Assembly: GCF_014192715.1 (NCBI RefSeq)
Contig: NZ_JACHYH010000008.1
Coordinates: 62,001-126,000 of the forward strand
Direction of reading: 5' to 3'
Length of the DNA stretch: 64,000 nt
Source: Luteibacter sp. Sphag1AF
GTDB lineage: Bacteria; Pseudomonadota; Gammaproteobacteria; Xanthomonadales; Rhodanobacteraceae
Below, piece by piece: positions 54,310 to 63,244 of this stretch; within the stretch, counting starts at the first letter, position 1; every line of letters starts with the position of its first letter. A program made the translations under genes and the position numbers. The notes under the pieces were generated by a model, which made no database searches, had not been told where the DNA came from, and worked only from the letters and a program-made list of their open reading frames with translations.

Positions 54310-55172
54310 AGCGCCTCGCGCTCAAGCCATGCGATGAAGGACAGGGCCGCCGGCGTCGGCGGCCGGTGCGCGGAATGCACCACGTAGTAGGCGTAGCGTG
54401 TCGGCAATTCGGGACCGGGCAATCGCACCAAGCGGCCATCGGCGATGTGCTGGTGTGCCAGCCGCGTGCGCGCCAGCACGGCACCCAGGCCGGACGCTGC
54501 GGCATTGAGGCCGTCGGCCGAGTCGCTGATCGTGTGCATGGTGCCGGTGCGCGGATAGCGCACGCCGGCCGCCTTGAACCATTCCCGCCAGCCTTCCGGC
54601 GCAATGTCGGTCAGCAGGGGGAGGGTGGCAACATCCCCCGCCTGCGCGACTTTGGCCGCCAATTCTGGCGAGGCAAGTGGCTGGAGCGTATCGTCCATCA
54701 GGAATCGCGAGGTCAGTCCGGGCCATTGGCCCAGGCCGTAGCGGATGCCCAGATCCGGGCCGCCTTCGTCGAATCGCACCAGCGAGCGGTCGGTATCGAC
54801 CGAAAGCCGGATAGTGGGATGGAGGTCGATGAAGCGGCGCAGGCGCGGGGTCAGCCAGTTTGCCGACAGCGACGGCAGGATGGTGATGCGCAGGCCGTTG
54901 TCCCGGCGGTGCTGCCGCAGCCCGTCCAGCACGGATTCGATTTCGCCCAGCGCGGAGCCTGCGGCGTCCGCCAGGAGGCGGCCCTCCGGCGTCAGCACCA
55001 CACCGCGTGCATGCCTCTGGAAGAGGCTGACGCCCAGAGCCAGCTCCAGCTTGCGCACGTGGTGACTGACCGCGCTGGCGGTCAGGTGCAGTTCTTCTGC
55101 CGCATGGGCGAAGTTCTGGTGACGAGCCGCGGAGGCAAAGGCGGCGAGGGCGGGGAGAAGTGCTGAGCGCAT
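54294..55172 (-). CDS. LysR-type transcriptional regulator (GcvA-like)
   Basis: 292 aa. The N-terminal winged HTH (FASAARHQNFAHAAEELHLTASAVSHHVRKLE, about 12-43) is followed by a periplasmic-binding-like effector domain. It is of the GcvA subgroup (PALAAFASAA start). Divergent from an EamA transporter gene, which is the likeliest target by LysR convention. It stands 104 bp from that gene. The effector is unknown. Confidence 0.92.
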   Translation of the reverse strand: MRSALLPALAAFASAARHQNFAHAAEELHLTASAVSHHVRKLELALGVSLFQRHARGVVLTPEGRLLADAAGSALGEIESVLDGLRQHRRDNGLRITILPSLSANWLTPRLRRFIDLHPTIRLSVDTDRSLVRFDEGGPDLGIRYGLGQWPGLTSRFLMDDTLQPLASPELAAKVAQAGDVATLPLLTDIAPEGWREWFKAAGVRYPRTGTMHTISDSADGLNAAASGLGAVLARTRLAHQHIADGRLVRLPGPELPTRYAYYVVHSAHRPPTPAALSFIAWLEREALEPRN

Positions 55173-55182
55173 GAGGTCGAGA

Positions 55183-55210
55183 CTTGAGTGATTTTATAGG
55201 CTGGCTCAAG
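55183..55210. promoter_or_regulatory. Candidate LysR operator between the regulator and EamA gene
   Basis: CTTGAG-N16-CTCAAG inverted repeat in the AT-rich divergent spacer with TTTTATAGG between the arms. Its position suits repression of both genes. It is longer than the usual T-N11-A LysR box. Confidence 0.45.
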
Positions 55211-55276
55211 AAGCATGCGCTTGTTGAAATGCAGGTTCCAGCGACAATACACCGGCAGCCACAAGCGAGGTTCGTC

Positions 55277-56182
55277 ATGTCGTCCGTATCAGGCAGTTCT
55301 CTTCCTTCCTCCGCTGCGCTGGCTGAGGCGCGCGATTGGCGCACTCCCGTGGAGCTGGTGGCCCTGGGCGCTATCTGGGGTGGATCGTTCCTTTTCATGC
55401 GCGTCGCGGCCAAGGATTTCGGCCCGTTCCCGATGGTGGCCACGCGCCTGCTGCTCGGCGCCGCCGTGCTGTTGCCGCTGTTGTGGCGCGCCCGCGCGGT
55501 CATTCGCTGGGTGCATGTGTGGAAAATGCTGGGCATTGGCGCTTTGAGTGCCGCCATCCCGTTCACTCTGTTCGCCTGGGGGGCGGAGCGCGCGCCGGCC
55601 GGCATTGGCGCCATTGCCAACAGCATGACCGTGCTGTTTGCGGCACTGGTGGCCTTTGTGGCGTTCGGCGAAAAGATCGGCACCCGCAAAGCCATCGCTC
55701 TGGCAGCCGGTTTCGTGGGCGTGGTGATTCTGGCCAGCGGCCGCACGGCGGGTGAAAACGTGGCTCCGGCAGCGCTGGCTGGTGCGCTCGCGGCGCTGTG
55801 CTACGGCATCGCCGGCAACCTGATCAAGCGTTACCTGTCTGATCTGCCGCCAACGGCTGTTGCGGCCGGCAGCCTGCTGGGCGCCGCTCTCCTTACTGCG
55901 CCGCTGGCTCTGGCGTCGTGGCCGACCGCGCCCATTCCGGGCAAGTCGTGGGCATGCGTGATCGCGCTGGGCGTGATGTGCACGGGGCTGGCCTATGCCT
56001 TCTATTTCCGCTTGATCCAGCGCATCGGTGCACCGCGCGCTGCCACCTCCACCTATCTGGTGCCGCTGTTCGGTGTGGCCTGGGCATGGATGTTCCTCGG
56101 CGAGGCGCTGACGCCGACCATGGCAGTGGCCGGTGCCATCATTCTGGGCAGTGTGATCTTCAGCCAGCAACGCAAGGCCTGA
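55277..56182 (+). CDS. EamA/DMT family transporter
   Basis: 301 aa from ATG 55277; the frame upstream to 55184 runs through the operator region. About ten hydrophobic segments in two EamA repeats (about 20-160 and 165-300). The N-terminal motif GAIWGGSFLFMRVAAKDFGP and the second-repeat RIGAPRAATSTYLVPLFGVAWAWMFLGEAL are typical of drug/metabolite transporters (YdcZ/RhaT-like cluster). It exports or imports a small metabolite; the substrate may match the LysR effector. Confidence 0.92.
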   Translation: MSSVSGSSLPSSAALAEARDWRTPVELVALGAIWGGSFLFMRVAAKDFGPFPMVATRLLLGAAVLLPLLWRARAVIRWVHVWKMLGIGALSAAIPFTLFAWGAERAPAGIGAIANSMTVLFAALVAFVAFGEKIGTRKAIALAAGFVGVVILASGRTAGENVAPAALAGALAALCYGIAGNLIKRYLSDLPPTAVAAGSLLGAALLTAPLALASWPTAPIPGKSWACVIALGVMCTGLAYAFYFRLIQRIGAPRAATSTYLVPLFGVAWAWMFLGEALTPTMAVAGAIILGSVIFSQQRKA

Positions 56183-56251
56183 CAGACAGCTTCCCTTGCC
56201 GGACGGGCCATGAAATAGTCCTGCCTGCCTTTTCAGAAGCCAGGACTATTC

Positions 56252-57892
56252 ATGACCCTGCGTTCCCGCCTCGTCCTTTCCTTCGGTGTGTGCACCTTCG
56301 CCTTCGCTCTTGCAGCAGGCGCACAGGACGCCGCCCCGACCGCCGCTCCCGCACCGGTTGCGGCGGGTGCCACCGCCACTCCCGCCCAGCTTGCCGACTT
56401 CGACGCCTACGTGGACGCCGTGCGCAAGCAGTTCGACGTGCCGGGCATCGCCGTGGCCATCGTCAAGGACGGCAAGGTGGTGCTGGAAATGGGCTCCGGC
56501 GTGCGTCGCCTGGGCGAGCCGGCCAAGGTCGATGCGCACACACAGTTCGCCATCGCATCCAACACCAAGGCGTTCACTGCTGCCTCGCTGGCCATCCTGG
56601 CCGACGAGAAAAAGCTGGACATGAACGACCGCGTGGTGGATCGCCTGCCGTGGTTCCAGATGTCCGATCCGTACGTGACCCGCGAAATGCGCGTGCGCGA
56701 TCTTCTGGCTCATCGCAGCGGCCTGAGCCTTGGCGCGGGTGACCTGCTGTACTGGCCGGCCACCACGTACACCACCGAAGAAGTGGTGCAGCGTCTGCGC
56801 AACGTGCCGCTGACCAACAGCTTCCGCGCCGAGTACGCGTACGACAACATCCTGTTTGCCGTGGCCGGGCTGGTGATCGAGAAAGTGTCCGGCATGACCT
56901 ATGAGGCATTCCTGCACGATCGCATCTTCGTGCCGCTGGGCATGACTGAAACGCGCACCAACGTGACCGAAGTGTCTGCCGGGGAAGACGTGGCCATCGG
57001 CCATGCGAAGTACAACTTCAAGGAACTGAAGCCGGTTGAGCCGATGGCATGGCGCAACAACACCGCTGCTGGCGGCATCTATTCCAGCGTGCACGACATG
57101 TCCAGCTGGATGCGCATGCAGTTGAACGGCGGCGTGTACGGCACGGGCGCGGATGGCAAGGAGCAGCGTCTTTTCAGTGCCGCCCGCCAGAAGGAAATGT
57201 GGTCGCTGATTACGCCGATCCGCATTCCGGAACCGTCCGTGCCTGCGCTGGCTGCGGCCAAACCGAACTTCTCCGGTTACGGCGAAGGCTGGTTCGTTTC
57301 CGATTATCGCGGGCACAAGCTCGTGTGGCACACGGGCGGCTGGCCGGGCATGGTATCGCGCGTGACGCTGGTGCCTGATCTGAAGCTGGGCATCGTGGTG
57401 CTGACCAACCAGGAGTCGGGCGCGGCCTTCCAGGCCGTGACGATGCGCGGCCTGGATGCCTTCATGGATGCGCCGAAAACCGACTGGATCGCTGCGTACG
57501 ATGCCGCGGTGAAGAAGAGTGAAGCTGGCGCCGACGACAGCATGAAGAAGCACGAAGCAGCGCGTGCGAAGGGCTCAAAGCCGTCGCTTCCGCTGGATGG
57601 CTATGCGGGCACGTATGTTGACCCGTGGTACGGCGAGGTCACGGTGAAGAAGGAGGGCGGCAAGCTGGTCATGCGCTTCTCGAAGACCGCGCAGCTCACC
57701 GGCACGATGGAGCCGTGGCAGCACGACAGCTTCATCGTCCACTGGAATGATCGCTCGCTCAATGGCGATGCGTTCGTGAACTTCGCGCTCACGCCGGATG
57801 GCAAGATTCGTGAAGTGCGCATGGAGCCCGTATCGCCACTGACCGACTTCAGCTTCGACTTCCAGGATCTGCGTCTGACGCCGAAGGAATAA
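56252..57892 (+). CDS. Secreted serine hydrolase (class C beta-lactamase family) with DUF3471
   Basis: 546 aa. The signal peptide (about 1-24, AAGAQ) is followed by a beta-lactamase-like domain. The SxxK motif is S103-N-T-K106 in FAIASNTKAF; the YxN motif is Y197-D-N199 in EYAYDNILFAV; the KTG-equivalent is HTGGW in VWHTGGWPGM. The C-terminal DUF3471 domain (about 440-546) is found in many class C-like esterases and penicillin-binding-related hydrolases. It may be an esterase, peptidase or lactamase. It is followed by a REP-like palindrome and is convergent with the MscS gene. Confidence 0.9.
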   Translation: MTLRSRLVLSFGVCTFAFALAAGAQDAAPTAAPAPVAAGATATPAQLADFDAYVDAVRKQFDVPGIAVAIVKDGKVVLEMGSGVRRLGEPAKVDAHTQFAIASNTKAFTAASLAILADEKKLDMNDRVVDRLPWFQMSDPYVTREMRVRDLLAHRSGLSLGAGDLLYWPATTYTTEEVVQRLRNVPLTNSFRAEYAYDNILFAVAGLVIEKVSGMTYEAFLHDRIFVPLGMTETRTNVTEVSAGEDVAIGHAKYNFKELKPVEPMAWRNNTAAGGIYSSVHDMSSWMRMQLNGGVYGTGADGKEQRLFSAARQKEMWSLITPIRIPEPSVPALAAAKPNFSGYGEGWFVSDYRGHKLVWHTGGWPGMVSRVTLVPDLKLGIVVLTNQESGAAFQAVTMRGLDAFMDAPKTDWIAAYDAAVKKSEAGADDSMKKHEAARAKGSKPSLPLDGYAGTYVDPWYGEVTVKKEGGKLVMRFSKTAQLTGTMEPWQHDSFIVHWNDRSLNGDAFVNFALTPDGKIREVRMEPVSPLTDFSFDFQDLRLTPKE

Positions 57893-57899
57893 CCGCTGT

Positions 57900-57925
57900 G
57901 TGGGAGCGAGCAAGCTCGCTCCCAC
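57900..57925. repeat. Perfect REP-like palindrome GTGGGAGCGAGC-AA-GCTCGCTCCCAC
   Basis: A 12-bp perfect stem with a 2-nt loop, between the convergent hydrolase and MscS genes, 8 and 5 bp from their stops. It is the clearest member of a family seen at 3115, 17649, 33981, 43137 and about 49290 in this window. It may also terminate or stabilise both transcripts. Confidence 0.6.
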
Positions 57926-57929
57926 GGTT

Positions 57930-60338
57930 TCATGCTGGCGGAGCGTCGTTGGCCGACACCGGCGCATTCGCTGCGTTGGGTCCGGGAATATCATTGCCCG
58001 TGCTGCGCAGGACCAGGTCCTGCGGGCGCAACAGCGGAATGTTGGCGCTGCGCAAGCGGGCCAGTACATCGAACAGAAGATCACTACGCACGTTGCCCAC
58101 GTCGCGCGGGCTGCCCACATAGGCGGTCGCCACGAACATCATGGCAGTGCGATCCACGCTGTCGAGCTGCACGCCCGGCGCAGGCGTGGCCTGCACGGCG
58201 GGATGGCTTTTCAGTGCGTCCAGCATCAACGTGCGCGCCGCCGCGGCGTCGGTATCCAGTGGCATCGGCAGCTTGATCTGCACGCGGCCCTGCGGATTGG
58301 CCAGCGTCATGTTGCGCACCGGCTTGGTGATGAACGACGAGTTCGGCACGATCACAGTGGAGCGGTCGCCCATCTGAATTTCGGTGGCGCGCACATTGAT
58401 GCGGCGAATATCGCCCTCGGCGTCATCCAGCACGACCCAGTCACCCACTTTCACCGGACGCTCGGCCAGCAGGATCAGTCCGGAAATGAAGTTCTGCACG
58501 ATGGCCTGAAGGCCGAAGCCGATACCCACCGACAACGCACTGGCCACCCATGCGATGTTCTGCACGCTGAGGCCCATGATGAACAGCGCCAGCGCAAACA
58601 CCAGCACGCCGCCGGCATAACCGAGCAGCGTGGTGAGCGAACTGCGCATGCCTGCATCAAGGCTGGTGCGCGGCAGCCACTTCTCGGCCATCCAGTTCTT
58701 AAGCACACGGATGGCGAGCAGGCCGAGGAAGAAGATGCCGATGGCGCCGAGAATGCGTCCGGGCTGGATGGCAAGGCCGTACACGTTGAGGCCTTCCACC
58801 TTGGCGCCCAGCGCCACGATGTCCGAAGCGCCCGCGCCGAAGCCGGTCATCACGGCGCTGACACCAAACAGGAACAGCGCCAGCCGTGCCACACCAGCAA
58901 GCAGCACGCCCGCCTGATCCAGCAGCTTCGGGTCCATGCCGAACGCGGCCTGCGCGCGTGCACTCATCGGACCTTTTTCCGAGAGCAGCGTTTCAAAAAG
59001 ATCGTCGGCGACACGCATGGCCAGATACGCCGCGCCCACCACAATCGTGGTCCAGATGATCTGGCGCGACATGAACAATGCAAACGCGGTGTAACCCGTC
59101 ATCAGGCCAATCCACGAAGCGACCACGCACAGCGTGGCTGCGGCAATCATCACGCTGGCCCACACCGGGCGCGGCGTGGCAGGCGTGCCATCGGCGGCAA
59201 TACGGTGCGTGCGGCTCAGGCGCACCAGCGTCAGCGTGATCAGTGCGGAAAGCACTGCGGCATGCAGGAAGCTGGTGATGACGGTGGCCGAAAGGCTCGC
59301 CCCCATCGTGCGGTTCACCTGCTTCAGGAACTCGAAGATCACCGCTGCCGTGGCGATATAGAACGGGATGCGGCGCAGGCGGTCGGCGGTTTCATCACTG
59401 AGCGCAGGCAGGCGCCAGGAAGGTCGTTTCGGCGACAGCAGTGAGCGTCCGAGGCCGGCCATGAACGCGCCGAAGAAGATCAGGCGAACGAGCGTCTTCG
59501 CCAGTTCATCCACATCGTCCGTCAGCGTGCCGTTCCAGTTGATGCCCTGATAGATGAGCTGCGCGCCCAGACCCGTGGTGAACGTGGACAGGAACGTGAT
59601 GGCCAGGGCCATCGCCGAACGACGCAGGCGGCCTGCCGGCATGCGGTCAGTGGTAAGCCGGAACACGCGGCGTTCGAGATACCAGCGAACCACCGTGATA
59701 AGCAGGATGCCGAGGATGGAGCAGATAAAGAAGGGCAGGCGGTTGCCTGCCTGGAAGTCCAGTGCGAGATCGTTGCGGACGTCCGTCGCCAACGTGCTTA
59801 CGCTGGCGCTGTCGCGTGGCAGCGCTTGCGTGATGTCTGTCCAGAATGCTTTGGAGAACGGCGAGTTCGTTCGCTTGGAAATGGTTTCCTGGAAGCGCGT
59901 TCGCCGCAGATCGGACAGTTGCGAGAAGAGCTGGGTGGAATCGAGTGCAATCGCATCGGCCTGTTTGACCTGGCCGTCTGCGCTGTCGAAAGCCTTCTGT
60001 GCATCTTTGCGCTGCGCTGCGAGTTCCGGTGCCTCCTTGGTGGCACCCGTGGGCGCCGGGCCAAGCTGGTCAAGACGCGCCTTGGCAGCATCGCGGTTCG
60101 GTTGCAGTGATACAGACAGCTTCTGCGCCTGCGTCTGGACGTCCGTCACCTTGTTGCGCAGATCGTCGATCTGGCTGTCGGTGATGTCCGGGGCTTTCGC
60201 GCTCGTCTTTATCTGGGTGACCTGATTGCGCAGATCATCCAGCTTCTTGTTCGGATCATCGTCCTGAGCGAACGCCGTGCCAATGAAGGCGAGCAGCACC
60301 AGGCCGAAGAAAATTCTTAGAAGTCGCATGGGTTGCAT
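57930..60338 (-). CDS. Large MscS family channel with DUF3772 N-terminal domain
   Basis: 802 aa from ATG 60338, or 799 from 60329; both give a signal peptide ending GTAFAQ. A periplasmic, coiled-coil DUF3772-type region (about 25-165, DDLRNQVTQIKTSAK, KLSVSLQPNRDAAK) precedes about eleven membrane helices and the C-terminal MscS core (about 610-800). Pore helix and beta-domain motifs are GLQAIVQNFISGLILLAERPVKVGDWV and NSSFITKPVRNMTLANPQGR. It resembles MscK/YbiO-class mechanosensitive channels. It is divergent from tpiA. Confidence 0.92.
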   Translation of the reverse strand: MQPMRLLRIFFGLVLLAFIGTAFAQDDDPNKKLDDLRNQVTQIKTSAKAPDITDSQIDDLRNKVTDVQTQAQKLSVSLQPNRDAAKARLDQLGPAPTGATKEAPELAAQRKDAQKAFDSADGQVKQADAIALDSTQLFSQLSDLRRTRFQETISKRTNSPFSKAFWTDITQALPRDSASVSTLATDVRNDLALDFQAGNRLPFFICSILGILLITVVRWYLERRVFRLTTDRMPAGRLRRSAMALAITFLSTFTTGLGAQLIYQGINWNGTLTDDVDELAKTLVRLIFFGAFMAGLGRSLLSPKRPSWRLPALSDETADRLRRIPFYIATAAVIFEFLKQVNRTMGASLSATVITSFLHAAVLSALITLTLVRLSRTHRIAADGTPATPRPVWASVMIAAATLCVVASWIGLMTGYTAFALFMSRQIIWTTIVVGAAYLAMRVADDLFETLLSEKGPMSARAQAAFGMDPKLLDQAGVLLAGVARLALFLFGVSAVMTGFGAGASDIVALGAKVEGLNVYGLAIQPGRILGAIGIFFLGLLAIRVLKNWMAEKWLPRTSLDAGMRSSLTTLLGYAGGVLVFALALFIMGLSVQNIAWVASALSVGIGFGLQAIVQNFISGLILLAERPVKVGDWVVLDDAEGDIRRINVRATEIQMGDRSTVIVPNSSFITKPVRNMTLANPQGRVQIKLPMPLDTDAAAARTLMLDALKSHPAVQATPAPGVQLDSVDRTAMMFVATAYVGSPRDVGNVRSDLLFDVLARLRSANIPLLRPQDLVLRSTGNDIPGPNAANAPVSANDAPPA

Positions 60339-60498
60339 CGTGATTCGTTGCCGATGAGGGGGCGGGCAGGGCAGGTCGCTTTGTGCGCCATGGTCGGTGA
60401 ACATCGCGTAAGGTGCCTATCTTATGCGGCATTGCAGCGTTGCTGGGCCGTGGTGTCGCGGCTATCCTGCCGCCCCTCTTACCGCAGCGGAGTCCGTG

Positions 60499-61248
60499 AT
60501 GCGCAAGAAGCTGGTCGCAGGAAACTGGAAAATGCACGGTTCGCGGGCCATGGCCCGGGAGCTGGTGGACGCCATCGTGAAAGACATGCCCGAGGGCGTG
60601 GACGTACTGGTGTGCCCGCCTGCCGTGTATATCGGCGAACTGGCTGCCCGTCACGCCGGAACGGCGCTGGGCGTGGGCGCGCAGGATTGCTCCGAGCATG
60701 CCGGGCAGGGAGCCTATACCGGCGACGTCTCGGCGCAGATGCTGGCCGACGTCGGTGCCACCTGGGTCATCGTGGGTCATTCCGAGCGCCGCCAGCTTCA
60801 TGGCGAGCCGGACGACATGGTGGGCCGCAAGTTCGCCGCTGCCCTGGCCACCGGGCTGACCCCCATCGTCTGCGTGGGCGAGACCCGCGAGGAGCACGAG
60901 GCTGGCCGCGCACATGAAGTGATCGAGCGTCAGCTGGGCGCCGTGCTGGCCATCAATGGCATTGAAGCCTTCCACAAGGGCCTCATTGCTTATGAGCCGA
61001 TCTGGGCCATTGGCACGGGTCTGACGGCCTCTCCGGACAAGGCGCAAAAAATTCATTCATTCATCCGTAGCCAATTGGCAAAAGAGGATGCTAATATTGC
61101 TCGTCTGACCCGGGTGCTTTACGGCGGAAGCGTCAAGCCGGCCAATGCGGCCGAGCTGTTCGCCCAGCCGGATGTAGACGGGGGATTGATCGGCGGGGCT
61201 GCGTTGGCTGCTTCCGATTTCCTGGCGATTTGCGCCGCGGCGCGTTAA
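60499..61248 (+). CDS. tpiA: Triosephosphate isomerase
   Basis: 249 aa from ATG 60499 with GGAG 7 bp upstream; a longer frame from 60424 is not homologous. Interconverts DHAP and GAP. LVAGNWKMHG with the catalytic Lys, VIVGHSERRQ with the catalytic His, YEPIWAIGTG with the catalytic Glu, and LYGGSVKPANAAELF are all intact. It is followed 25 bp on by secG and then tRNA-Leu, the usual arrangement in this group. Confidence 0.97.
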   Translation: MRKKLVAGNWKMHGSRAMARELVDAIVKDMPEGVDVLVCPPAVYIGELAARHAGTALGVGAQDCSEHAGQGAYTGDVSAQMLADVGATWVIVGHSERRQLHGEPDDMVGRKFAAALATGLTPIVCVGETREEHEAGRAHEVIERQLGAVLAINGIEAFHKGLIAYEPIWAIGTGLTASPDKAQKIHSFIRSQLAKEDANIARLTRVLYGGSVKPANAAELFAQPDVDGGLIGGAALAASDFLAICAAAR

Positions 61249-61273
61249 CTGGCGCGACACGGCAAGAGAAGAC

Positions 61274-61669
61274 ATGTTCATCATCTTTAGCGTTTTCTAC
61301 ATTCTGATTGCCGCTGCGATGATCGTGCTGATTCTCATGCAGCGCGGTGCCGGCGCCGATGCAGGTTCCGGTTTCGGTGGCGGCGCGTCCGCTACGGTAT
61401 TCGGTGCACGCGGTTCGTCGAGCTTCATGACGCGTGCCACGGGTATCCTGGCAGCACTGTTTTTCGTACTCAGCCTCGGCATGGGTATCTATCTGGGTCG
61501 TACTGGCAATCCGCAGCCGGCCGCAGATCTCGGCGTGATGTCCGGCCTTGAAACGCCGAAGGCACCCGCCGCAGGTAACACCCCGGCAGCTCCTGCCGCG
61601 GCAGACGTCCCCAAGGCGGCTCCCGCAGCAAACGGCGACGTCCCGGCAGCTGACCCGGCCAAGAAGTAA
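61274..61669 (+). CDS. secG: Preprotein translocase subunit SecG
   Basis: 131 aa inner-membrane subunit of SecYEG. The two transmembrane helices are at about residues 3-22 and 54-74; between them lies the conserved cytosolic loop LMQRGAGADAGSGFGGGASATVFGARGSS. The long Ala/Pro-rich C-terminal tail is usual in Xanthomonadales. It is co-transcribed with tpiA. Identity is clear from the loop motif. Confidence 0.95.
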   Translation: MFIIFSVFYILIAAAMIVLILMQRGAGADAGSGFGGGASATVFGARGSSSFMTRATGILAALFFVLSLGMGIYLGRTGNPQPAADLGVMSGLETPKAPAAGNTPAAPAAADVPKAAPAANGDVPAADPAKK

Positions 61670-61696
61670 AAGCAACACCGCAACACCAACAGATTT

Positions 61697-61781
61697 GCCC
61701 AGATGGCGGAATTGGTAGACGCACTACCTTGAGGTGGTAGCGACTTAGGTCGTGGGGGTTCGAGTCCCCCTTTGGGCACCA
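61697..61781 (+). tRNA. tRNA-Leu (anticodon GAG), integration site
   Basis: 85 nt including the encoded CCA. Acceptor GCCCAGA/TTTGGGC, D-loop with GGTAGACGC, anticodon stem CTACC/GGTAG with loop TTGAGGT (anticodon GAG, reads CUC), a long variable arm as expected for Leu, and T-arm GGGGG-TTCGAGT-CCCCC. An integrase gene follows within 180 bp. tRNA-Leu 3' ends are common attachment sites for P4-type integrases. Confidence 0.95.
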
Positions 61782-61798
61782 ATGCAAGATTTCAAACT

Positions 61799-61944
61799 GT
61801 CCAAAGCAGTCCGAGATCGTAGATAACCCCGCGTAAATGCGGGGTTTTTTATGCCTGTATGTCTAGGTTTGTCTAAAGAGATCCAGAGACGTCCAGAGCC
61901 TTTGGGTACAATTTTGGGTATATTTCTTCTCGTGTGTACCCAAA
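61799..61944. promoter_or_regulatory. Repeats upstream of the integrase gene, candidate integrase/excisionase sites
   Basis: TTTGGGTA occurs at 61901-61908, 61913-61920, and inverted at 61937-61944; the outer two form TTTGGGTACA/TGTACCCAAA. The tRNA 3' end has the near copy TTTGGGCA (61771-61778). Imperfect GTCYARAG units are at 61799, 61871 and 61891. Such repeat sets around an attachment site are typical of arm-type binding sites. Confidence 0.5.
61825..61850 (+). terminator. Terminator after tRNA-Leu
   Basis: AACCCCGC-GTAAAT-GCGGGG followed by TTTTTT: an 8-bp stem and T-run. It ends the tpiA-secG-tRNA transcript ahead of the integrase gene. Confidence 0.85.
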
Positions 61945-61957
61945 TAGGTCTCAAGCC

Positions 61958-63244
61958 ATGCCGCGCCTTGCAGCTCCACTGACTGAGCTTCAGATTCGCA
62001 AAGCCAAGCCCAAGGATCAGGCGTACTTCCTGTCTGACGGCAATGGGCTTGTGCTGTGGATCAGTCCTGTTGGACTCAAATCCTGGCGGGTGCGTTATCG
62101 CCTTGCCGATGGTTCGCGTCCCGCTCCGGCAACCATCGGCCACTATCCCGAAATGTCTCTGGCCGAGGAGCGCATCAAAGCCGTCGAGGTGCAACGGAAT
62201 GCCAAGCAGGGCAAGTCCACGGCAGGTGTTCGCAAGGTTCGACAGGAGGCTGCTGTCGCTGATGGAGTTGAGCAAGAGACGATCGCGCAGGCGAAAGCCG
62301 AGATCGAACATGCATCCTTCCGCGCGGTATCTGGGCGTTGGATGGCCGAAAAGCGGCCTACTTGGGCTACTGAGACCTACCGAAAGGCTCGCCTAGTGGT
62401 GGACTCGTATCTGGTCCCTAAGTTGGGTGATCAGGATATGCGCAAGCTAGAGACAAAGGACGTTCGTCCGGTGCTCGTAGAGATGGCGAAGGACACCCCT
62501 CAACTGGCACGTAAGGCACGCCAGTATCTGGGGAGTATTGTTGACCACGCTATCAACGATGGACTTCGGTCAGATGAAAGTCGGCTCAGGCTTGACCGAA
62601 TCCTGCCGAAATATCGTAGTGGTCACATGCCAGCAGTTACGGACAATGACAGCAAGCTCGGGGAAGTCATGGAGGCCATTCATGCCTACCCTAATCGCGT
62701 TGTGCGCGCGGCATTAATCTTGGCCGCTTTGACGGCGATGCGTTCTGGTGTGGTGGCTAGTGCCCGATGGGAGGAGATTGACCTGGAGGCGGCGGAGTGG
62801 CGGATTCCGGGTATGAACCCTGATGGCACTAACCGCATGAAAACAGGTCAGGACTTCAGTACCTCGTTACCAGAGCAAGCACTCGTGGTTTTACGCGAGA
62901 TGTACGAGCGCCGCGTGGACGGTGAATACGTCTTTCCGCCCCAAGGTCGGCAACATTCTCCGCACCTTAGTCGGGATACCTTGAGTAAGGCGTTGCGTGA
63001 GATGGGCTTTCAAGGAGAGCACACAACCCATGGTTTTCGGGCGTCGTTGCGCACACTCGGTCGCGAACGCCTTGGCATTGATGTGGATGTTCTGGAGGCG
63101 CAGCTCGCCCATGCGCCAAAAGATGAAGTGGAAGCCGCTTACGCACGCGTGAAGTTTCGCGCGAAGCGACGCGAAGTCATGCAACAGTGGGCGGACTACT
63201 TAGATCAGCTTCGTGTGTGTGATGCGCTTCATTCGGTGAGGTAA
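61958..63244 (+). CDS. P4-type tyrosine recombinase (integrase)
   Basis: 428 aa from ATG 61958. Drives integration and excision at the tRNA-Leu. Domain order is the DUF4102-like N-terminal arm-binding domain (about 1-80, LTELQIRKAKPKDQAYFLSDGNGL), core-binding helices (120-220) and catalytic domain (230-400). Catalytic residues seen are Arg262 in TAMRSG, H358-x-x-R361 in HGFRASLRT, His385 in QLAHAP and nucleophile Tyr395 in AYARVKF. The usual Glu after the first Arg (TGxRxxEL) is replaced by Val. It should be active. Confidence 0.95.
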   Translation: MPRLAAPLTELQIRKAKPKDQAYFLSDGNGLVLWISPVGLKSWRVRYRLADGSRPAPATIGHYPEMSLAEERIKAVEVQRNAKQGKSTAGVRKVRQEAAVADGVEQETIAQAKAEIEHASFRAVSGRWMAEKRPTWATETYRKARLVVDSYLVPKLGDQDMRKLETKDVRPVLVEMAKDTPQLARKARQYLGSIVDHAINDGLRSDESRLRLDRILPKYRSGHMPAVTDNDSKLGEVMEAIHAYPNRVVRAALILAALTAMRSGVVASARWEEIDLEAAEWRIPGMNPDGTNRMKTGQDFSTSLPEQALVVLREMYERRVDGEYVFPPQGRQHSPHLSRDTLSKALREMGFQGEHTTHGFRASLRTLGRERLGIDVDVLEAQLAHAPKDEVEAAYARVKFRAKRREVMQQWADYLDQLRVCDALHSVR

